A program made the translations under genes and the position numbers. From NCBI GenBank assembly GCA_003523545.1, contig DQAM01000319.1, forward strand, positions 1-12,521: 12,521 bases of DNA, given 5' to 3'. This stretch comes from Dysgonomonas sp. (GTDB taxonomy: Bacteria; Bacteroidota; Bacteroidia; Bacteroidales; Dysgonomonadaceae). The notes beneath the pieces are model-generated. The model did no database searches. It was not told the DNA's origin and was given only the letters and a program-made list of their open reading frames with translations. Of this stretch, positions 7,619 through 12,521 are shown piece after piece (within the stretch, counting starts at the first letter, position 1; the number at the start of each line of letters is the position of its first letter).

Positions 7619-8956
7619 TTATACCTCCTTTATTAAAGCGATTAAATGGTCGATTTCTTCTTTGCTTCGTTTTTCGGTCACGCAGAAAAGCAGGCAGTTT
7701 TCCATACCTTTCTTTTCCTTGCCTAACCGAACTCCTCCCAATATGCCGTTTTCTTCCAGTTTCTTTTCCAAAGCTTCGATATCGAGTGTTGTTTTCACTG
7801 CAAATTCTTTCAGGAAAGGCTTATCGAAAACAGGAGAGAATTTTCCGGTGGCAAGAAGTTGTTCATACAGGTAATGCGCTCCGCTGTATGAAAGTTCGTT
7901 CACTTTCTTCAATCCGCTTTTTCCCATCAGAGAAAGGTATATTGTAACATACAATGCCATCAGCGACTGGTTCGAACAGATATTACTGTTTGCCTTTTCA
8001 CGGCGGATATGCTGTTCACGGGCTTGCAGGGTCAGAACAAAAGCACGTTTTCCATCCACATCGGTAGTAGCACCTGCTATGCGTCCCGGAAGTTTACGAA
8101 CCAGGTCTTTCTTACAAGCAAGGAAACCGACATAAGCACCTCCGAAATTGAGAGGAATACCCAAAGTCTGTCCATCACCGCAAGCAATGTCTGCTCCCCA
8201 TTCGGCAGGAGTTTTCAAAACAGCCAGAGCCGATGGGTCGGCATTCACAATGAATAATGCTTTCGCTTCATGTATCGCGTCGGCATAGCCTGCATAATCT
8301 TCAATGATGCCGTAATAATTAAGACTGCTGACAATTACACCCGCCACATCGCCCGAAGACAATTTATTTATCATATCGGCTTTGTCGGTACAGCCGTCTT
8401 TCTCGGCAATTTCGACCACGTTTATACCTTTGTATTTAGCATAGGTTTTTACAACCCGTATCGTCGCAGGGTTAACAGTTTGAGAAATCAGAACCGTATT
8501 TTTCTTTTTTGCGCTGGCTACAGCCATGAACATAGCCTCTGCTGTTGCGGTAGAGCCGTCGTACATAGAAGCATTGGTACAATCCATACCTGTCAATTCG
8601 CAAATCATGCTCTGGTATTCGAAGATGTATCGAAGCGTACCCTGCGCGATTTCGGGTTGATATGGAGTATAAGCCGTGAGAAATTCAGAGCGGGAAATTA
8701 AAGCGTTAATCGCTGACGGTGCATAGTGGTCGTAATAACCTGCACCTGCAAAAACAGTCAGTTTTTTGTTTTTTTCTCCCAGCTTTTCGAAATAATTCCT
8801 GATTTCGATTTCGGACATGGCAGAGGGCAGGTCGTAGTCCTTCTTTAAAACAACACTTTCGGGAACGTCAGCAAAAAGGTCATCCATCTTGCTTAACGAA
8901 ATCTTATCCAGCATTTGTTTTATATCGGATTCCGTATGTGGAAAATATTTATACAT
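7619..8956 (-). CDS. gcvPA: Glycine dehydrogenase (decarboxylating) subunit 1, P-protein N-terminal half
   Basis: This is the non-PLP half of split P-protein; it pairs with GcvPB to form the active glycine decarboxylase. The 445-residue length is typical. It carries the usual family blocks GAGYYDHYAPSA (71-82), YTPYQPEIAQGTLR (96-109) and SMYDGSTATAEA (130-141). As expected for this half, I see no HKTF-type PLP lysine motif. The C-terminus ends at LIKEV, where the last codons also supply the ribosome binding site of gcvPB. Its own 5' leader is the 8-bp repeat tract at 8959-9054, and no Shine-Dalgarno site is visible in front of its ATG. Confidence 0.96.
   Translation of the reverse strand: MYKYFPHTESDIKQMLDKISLSKMDDLFADVPESVVLKKDYDLPSAMSEIEIRNYFEKLGEKNKKLTVFAGAGYYDHYAPSAINALISRSEFLTAYTPYQPEIAQGTLRYIFEYQSMICELTGMDCTNASMYDGSTATAEAMFMAVASAKKKNTVLISQTVNPATIRVVKTYAKYKGINVVEIAEKDGCTDKADMINKLSSGDVAGVIVSSLNYYGIIEDYAGYADAIHEAKALFIVNADPSALAVLKTPAEWGADIACGDGQTLGIPLNFGGAYVGFLACKKDLVRKLPGRIAGATTDVDGKRAFVLTLQAREQHIRREKANSNICSNQSLMALYVTIYLSLMGKSGLKKVNELSYSGAHYLYEQLLATGKFSPVFDKPFLKEFAVKTTLDIEALEKKLEENGILGGVRLGKEKKGMENCLLFCVTEKRSKEEIDHLIALIKEV
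7624..7631 (-). promoter_or_regulatory. Strong Shine-Dalgarno site of gcvPB
   Basis: Read on the - strand this is AAAGGAGG, 8 nt before the gcvPB ATG (7615-7613) and overlapping the last codons of gcvPA. The starts of lplA, gcvT, gcvH, gcvPA and lpdA show nothing comparable, as is normal in Bacteroidetes. The site supports the chosen gcvPB start and suggests its initiation is handled specially. Confidence 0.7.
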
Positions 8957-8958
8957 AG

Positions 8959-9054
8959 TAATCTAATGTGTGAATGTGAAAATTGGCCAATGTGCTAATT
9001 AAATCGTTTTCAGATTGTCTCATTGGCACATTGACTCATTAACTAATTGGCTAA
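8959..9054. repeat. Twelve-unit degenerate 8-bp tandem repeat filling the gcvPA-gcvH spacer
   Basis: Cut into octamers from 8959, the + strand gives units such as TGTGTGAA, TTGGCCAA, TGTGCTAA, TTGGCACA, TTGACTCA, TTAACTAA and TTGGCTAA. Most fit T(T/G)(G/A)nCnNA with A at position 8. Units 6 and 7 (8999-9014) are the most diverged. The tract is 96 bp, twelve units, and leaves only 3 of the 99 spacer bases outside it. Units include the palindrome TTGGCCAA. It would be transcribed as the untranslated leader of gcvPA. Confidence 0.7.
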
Positions 9055-9055
9055 T

Positions 9056-9436
9056 TTATTCTGTTGCAATAGCTTCGTAAGCTTTGCTGTCCATCAGACC
9101 TTCCACTTCGCCCGCATCGGATAATTTTACCTTCATAATCCAGTTGGCATAAGGGTCTTGATTGATTAATTCAGGCTCATCCGAAAGCTTTTCGTTCACT
9201 TCAACAACAGTACCGCTGACAGGAGAAAGCAGGTCGCTCGCCGCTTTGACACTTTCCACCGCACCGAAATCTTCATCTTTGGATACTTCATCATCCACTT
9301 CGGGCATATCCACATAAACGATATTACCTAATTGATGTTGCGCGAAATCCGTGATACCGATGTATGCGAACTCTCCTTCTACTTTTACCCATTCGTGTGA
9401 TTCTGAATAATACAGACCTTCAATAACTTTACTCAT
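9056..9436 (-). CDS. gcvH: Glycine cleavage system H protein
   Basis: GcvH is the lipoylated shuttle that carries the aminomethyl group from P-protein to T-protein and is then reoxidised by L-protein. The 126-residue sequence is full length. It begins with the typical YYSESHEWVKVEG and GITDFAQHQLGNIVYVDMPE blocks, and has the lipoyl attachment motif GAVESVKAASD with Lys64 as the modified lysine, followed by the LLSPVSGTVVEVNEKL hairpin and NQDPYANWIMKVK. Lysine 64 is the likely target of the ligase encoded by the first gene of this operon. The spacers on both sides are repeat-filled: the 8-bp tract downstream, and a palindromic element upstream towards gcvT. Confidence 0.97.
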   Translation of the reverse strand: MSKVIEGLYYSESHEWVKVEGEFAYIGITDFAQHQLGNIVYVDMPEVDDEVSKDEDFGAVESVKAASDLLSPVSGTVVEVNEKLSDEPELINQDPYANWIMKVKLSDAGEVEGLMDSKAYEAIATE

Positions 9437-9468
9437 GATATTTTTAATTTAAATTGATTTATAAATAA

Positions 9469-9559
9469 AGTCCCTTCTCACCTTCCTAAGGGGAGGAAAC
9501 CGCATTCAATAAATGAATGTGAGTTGATAAGAATTCCCCCTTGGGGGATTTAGGGGGCT
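9469..9559. repeat. Palindromic multi-hairpin element, copy B (gcvH-gcvT spacer)
   Basis: Outer arms 9469-9476 and 9552-9559 pair (with wobbles and one bulge-free register) around three hairpins: CCTTCC-TAAG-GGGAGG (9481-9496), CGCATTCA-ATAAA-TGAATGTG (9501-9521, one wobble), and TCCCCC-TT-GGGGGA (9535-9548). The architecture and the final CCCCTT(T)GGGG...AGGGG block match copy A at 6086-6150. The right arm runs into the gcvT stop codon (TAG, complement of 9558-9560). Confidence 0.75.
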
Positions 9560-10652
9560 ACTTTTTGTAATTCTTTTCGTAAAAACGTTTTTTAGTCACT
9601 TCGCCCGGAAATGTTTTTTTGCGGATTCTGACCTCAACTTCCGTTCCTAACTTACTATAATCCACATCCACAAGAGCCATGCAAACGCTTTTTCCTGTCG
9701 AAATGGAATTGTACCCTGTGGTAACATAACCTATCTTCTTACCGTTTACTTCCACATCGTAATCGGCACGGGGAATGGCTTTATCTTTCAGTTCGATACC
9801 TATAACTTTACGTTTCAGCCCTTCTGCTTTTTGTTTAGCAATAGCGTCTTTTCCTATAAAATCCTTCTTGTCGAGCTTCACGAATGAGCCTAAACCTGCT
9901 TCAAGAGGAGTAATAGTATCGGTCAGTTCGTGTCCGTACAATGGCAAACCAACTTCGAAACGCAATGTGTCGCGACAGCCAAGTCCGCAGGGAGTTACTT
10001 CTTTAGATTCGATTAGTAAATCCCATACTTTATTGATGAATTTATGGCTTCCGTATAACTCGAAACCATCTTCTCCGGTGTAACCTGTGCGGGATACGAT
10101 GATTTTTTCTCCGTCATAATCCAGTTCTTTGAATGTATAGAACTCCAAATCATCTACTTCAATGCCTACATATTTTTCAATGTCTTCGAAAGCTTTAGGT
10201 CCCTGTACGGCAACTTCTCCGTAATAACCTGACTGATTTTCAATCGTTACATTGAAGCCTTTGCAATTTTCGAGCATCCACTCATAATCCTTCTCTATAT
10301 TGGAAGCATTGACCACAAGAAAGAACTCTTTTTCTCCTTTCTTGTAAACCAACAGGTCATCTACAGCTCCTCCCGTCGGGTAAAGCATGATTCCATAATA
10401 GATTTTTCCGACAGGTGCTCCTGTGATATCATTCGAAAAAATGTAGTTCACATACTTTTCGCTATCTTCGCCCGTAACGAGTATTTCACCCATGTGCGAA
10501 ACGTCGAAAATACCGGTAGCCTTACGCACCGCATTATGTTCGCCCACGATAGAAGTATATTCGATAGGCATGTCGAAGCCTCCGAACCCTACCATTTTGG
10601 CTCCTAAAGCAACATGTTTGTCGTGCAAACAAGTGGTTTTTAATGTCTCCAT
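9558..10652 (-). CDS. gcvT: Aminomethyltransferase (T-protein of glycine cleavage)
   Basis: T-protein releases ammonia from the aminomethyl arm of GcvH and transfers the one-carbon unit to tetrahydrofolate, giving 5,10-methylene-THF. The 364-residue length is normal. Family motifs are FDVSHMGE (49-56), GGAVDDLLVYK (94-104, holding the Asp98/Asp99 pair, one of which is the expected catalytic aspartate), RTGYTGEDGFELY (188-200) and CGLGCRDTLRFEVGLPLYGHEL (222-243). The C-terminal barrel is complete, with the final KKRFYEKNYKK. Its stop is TAG, unlike the TAA of every other gene in this operon, and that TAG lies in the arm of the adjacent palindromic element. It starts 22 nt after lplA, with no Shine-Dalgarno site. 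Confidence 0.97.
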   Translation of the reverse strand: METLKTTCLHDKHVALGAKMVGFGGFDMPIEYTSIVGEHNAVRKATGIFDVSHMGEILVTGEDSEKYVNYIFSNDITGAPVGKIYYGIMLYPTGGAVDDLLVYKKGEKEFFLVVNASNIEKDYEWMLENCKGFNVTIENQSGYYGEVAVQGPKAFEDIEKYVGIEVDDLEFYTFKELDYDGEKIIVSRTGYTGEDGFELYGSHKFINKVWDLLIESKEVTPCGLGCRDTLRFEVGLPLYGHELTDTITPLEAGLGSFVKLDKKDFIGKDAIAKQKAEGLKRKVIGIELKDKAIPRADYDVEVNGKKIGYVTTGYNSISTGKSVCMALVDVDYSKLGTEVEVRIRKKTFPGEVTKKRFYEKNYKK

Positions 10653-10674
10653 GTTTATTTATCAGGTTTTCTAA

Positions 10675-11649
10675 TTATTCTTTAAAGAGGATTTCAATAA
10701 AACGCTCTTTAGTCAGATTGTGAATATAGTTTTCTATTTTGTTATTTTCAAGTATTTTAGACACAGATTCTTTCTCGTAGGGAGTATTTTTTATTTTTTT
10801 CAGTAATCCGTTGTCCAAATCACCGATAAGGAAATAATCTCCCATGAGGTTGATATCTTTTATGATGTTGTTTTTTATTTCGAGACGTATTTCTATTTCA
10901 CCCGCTTCGTTGTATCCTTTTTTCACAAGAGTATAGCGTGGATTATTACCGAAAATAAACTCTTCGGTCAGGTATTCTTCCTCAATAGCTTCTATTTTCG
11001 AGACTTCTTCGTCCGTAAGTATTATCTCACTGTCGCAAAGATGAATTTTTACGAAAGTCTTGAATTCTTCGATATCTATATCCAGATATTCCGATAGATT
11101 GGTAACACGTTTTCTTACAGATTCTACACCTTTCGAAATGAGCTTTTCATTGTTCGGGGTAATAGACTTCACCATAATCTCCAAGTCGGTATTGAAAAGC
11201 ATTGTACCATGAACAATACTTTTGCCCGCAGCGTGATAGAACGCATTACCCGAAACTTTCTTGTCGTCAATCGTTATGTCGTTTCTTCCCGATGCGTGTG
11301 CATTTACTCCTAATTGCTGGAGAGTTTCGGAAACTTTCTGTAAATATTTATTGAAAGTGAAGCTTACATTGTAGTCTTTGGCGATATAGGAAAACATGAT
11401 GTTGCTGAAATCCGCATAAACGCACCCGCCACCCGATTTACGGCGGTAGGTTTCGATTCCATTTTGCCTTACGTATTCCAGATTGACTTCGTTTTCCATC
11501 AATTGATTACGACCGAAGATAACAGTAGGATTCACCTGCCACATGAAAAAGCATTCTTCTTCGTCTAGAAAACGGGCAACGTATTCTTCCATAGCCAGAT
11601 AAAAGGATAACCTCCTTAGTTTTTCTTCGGGTAACGATATGTATTTCAT
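10675..11649 (-). CDS. lplA: Lipoate-protein ligase A
   Basis: This enzyme activates free lipoate with ATP and attaches it to lysine of lipoyl-domain proteins. The 324-residue sequence carries the lipoate/lipoyl-AMP binding motif RRKSGGGCVYADFSN (69-83), the catalytic-region KKVSGNAFYHAAGKSIVHG with Lys131 as the expected key lysine, and a KGVESVRKRVTNLSEY segment. After about residue 230 comes the small accessory domain beginning with the GNNPRY motif. Leading a glycine cleavage operon, it most likely lipoylates GcvH Lys64, using scavenged lipoate, though other acceptors are possible. It is the promoter-proximal gene of the - strand unit. A TAAATTTA at 11691-11698 (read on the - strand) is a 7/8 match to the Bacteroidetes -7 element, but no -33 partner is evident. 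Confidence 0.93.
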   Translation of the reverse strand: MKYISLPEEKLRRLSFYLAMEEYVARFLDEEECFFMWQVNPTVIFGRNQLMENEVNLEYVRQNGIETYRRKSGGGCVYADFSNIMFSYIAKDYNVSFTFNKYLQKVSETLQQLGVNAHASGRNDITIDDKKVSGNAFYHAAGKSIVHGTMLFNTDLEIMVKSITPNNEKLISKGVESVRKRVTNLSEYLDIDIEEFKTFVKIHLCDSEIILTDEEVSKIEAIEEEYLTEEFIFGNNPRYTLVKKGYNEAGEIEIRLEIKNNIIKDINLMGDYFLIGDLDNGLLKKIKNTPYEKESVSKILENNKIENYIHNLTKERFIEILFKE

Positions 11650-12141
11650 TTATTAAAATATGTGCGATTTAAGTTTCATTTTCCGAGGCATAAATTTACA
11701 TAAAGTTTTCTCAACTCTGATTTATTTGTTGAAAAACTACTCGATATTTAAAATTATTGGCAATTCCAGTAAATCTATCTTTCGTTTTATTATTTCCATC
11801 CATACAAATAGAAGTATTACAATATCATAAAAGTATACGGATAGAAAACTTAGATTGTAACCGGACTAATCATGATTTTAATAAAAATTATACTTTATAT
11901 AGTTGCTTCAAATCGATGATATTAGATTGTTATGATTTATATAATAGGTTAATATTTGGTTGTTTTATCGTTTTTTTTAATTAAAATTCATAATATTTTT
12001 TAAATTTATATTATATTTAGCACAATTTTGAGGAGAAGTGATACTGATTTAAAAATTCTACTGCGAACACATCCTTTACATCTTGATAATATAATAATTA
12101 ACTAAGTATTTATAATTTGATTAACTTTTAACAGTTTTTTT
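11650..12141. other. Divergent AT-rich intergenic region between lplA and the SusC-like gene
   Basis: This 492-bp stretch has no supportable gene; open frames in it have no protein-like character. It must contain the promoters for the glycine cleavage operon (leftward) and the SusC-like gene (rightward). Leftward, TAAATTTA at 11691-11698 is the best -7 candidate. Rightward, AATATTTG at 11951-11958, with ATTG at 11926-11929 as a possible -33, and TATATTTA at 12012-12019 are weak candidates. I see no glycine riboswitch-like paired structure upstream of lplA. Confidence 0.5.
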
Positions 12142-12521
12142 ATGAAAAATCAGATTTTATTTATCCTGTTTTTCATTCTGGGTACCTTTTCTTTATACGC
12201 CCAGAATATAATAGTAACGGGGACAGTAACGGATGATAGTAATGATCCCCTTACGGGAGTATCTGTAGTGCAAAAAGGTACTACCAACGGAGTTTTTACA
12301 GATATAGATGGAAAGTATTCCATCCAGGTTACCGGAAGCGGACAGACTCTGGTATTCTCTTTTCTGGGAATGCAAGCCAGAGAGATTGCTGCGCCCAATA
12401 CCAGTGGAACTCTAAATGTAATAATGAGTATGGATGCGGCACAATTGGAAGAAGTGATCGTCACTGGTTACGGAACTTACAAAAAGTCTGCTTATGCCGG
12501 GTCTGCTTCTACAGTTCGGGT
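12142..12521 (+). CDS. SusC/RagA-family TonB-dependent outer-membrane receptor, 5' end only
   Basis: The frame opens at ATG 12142 and is still open at the window edge (126 codons). The start is a signal peptide: MKNQ, a hydrophobic core, and a likely cleavage after SLYAQ. It is followed by a carboxypeptidase-regulatory-like beta domain (VTGTVTDDSNDPLTGVSVVQ, then GVFTDIDGKYSIQV and VFSFLGM), typical of the N-terminal extension of SusC proteins. Next come the signature EEVIVTGYGTYKKSAYAGSAST at the start of the plug domain, which marks the SusC/RagA family. Such receptors normally import glycans or peptides with a SusD-like lipoprotein, probably encoded just beyond the window. The substrate cannot be inferred from this part. 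No Shine-Dalgarno site is seen. Confidence 0.93.
   Translation, partial: MKNQILFILFFILGTFSLYAQNIIVTGTVTDDSNDPLTGVSVVQKGTTNGVFTDIDGKYSIQVTGSGQTLVFSFLGMQAREIAAPNTSGTLNVIMSMDAAQLEEVIVTGYGTYKKSAYAGSASTVR

Noticed and set aside
8270..8701. 143-codon open frame antisense to gcvPA
   Set aside because: It lies wholly opposite a well-supported gcvPA with all family motifs, so it is a shadow of that coding sequence.
8959..9054. Could the 8-bp repeat tract be a CRISPR array?
   Set aside because: Units are 8 bp with no unique spacers, there are no cas genes, and the tract is inside an operon spacer.
11650..11760. Glycine riboswitch upstream of the glycine cleavage operon
   Set aside because: The leader of lplA is short and AT-rich, and I see no GC-rich aptamer core or tandem paired structure.
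11757..11984. 75-codon open frame in the lplA/SusC-like gene intergenic region
   Set aside because: It begins at a TTG without a ribosome binding site, has low-complexity AT-driven composition and no recognisable motif, so it looks like chance.

Overview
The window looks like chromosomal DNA of a Bacteroidales bacterium. The evidence is AT-rich intergenic DNA, near absence of Shine-Dalgarno sites, a SusC/RagA-type TonB-dependent receptor at the right edge, and lipoproteins with short Bacteroidetes-style lipoboxes. A Dysgonomonas-like or Porphyromonas-like relative is plausible, but I cannot name a genus from the sequence alone.

Left part (1-4700, + strand): an AT-rich leader precedes two tandem, paralogous, secreted lipoproteins (371-2257 and 2296-4272). 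Each has an astacin/matrixin-like (metzincin) domain followed by a more divergent C-terminal half. In both, the zinc-binding motif is broken in the same way: the first histidine is Arg, and the third is Phe in one and Asn in the other. The glutamate, the middle histidine, the glycine and the Met-turn remain. I read them as catalytically dead relatives of metzincin proteases. A terminator follows the second gene. Beyond it lies a stranded C-terminal fragment of a third paralogue (4454-4624), so the tandem array was once longer.

Middle part (4717-11649, - strand): a complete glycine cleavage operon, transcribed right to left as lplA, gcvT, gcvH, gcvPA, gcvPB, lpdA. The P, H, T and L proteins are all present, plus a ligase that can lipoylate GcvH. 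P-protein is split into two genes joined by a 3-nt gap and a strong Shine-Dalgarno site. The other gcv spacers hold repeats: an element of stacked hairpins occurs twice (gcvH-gcvT and gcvPB-lpdA), and the gcvPA-gcvH spacer is almost exactly twelve degenerate 8-bp units. A hairpin at 4639-4669 can serve as a terminator for both converging transcripts.

Right part (11650-12521): about 490 bp of AT-rich divergent intergenic DNA, then the 5' end of a SusC-like outer-membrane receptor that runs off the window.
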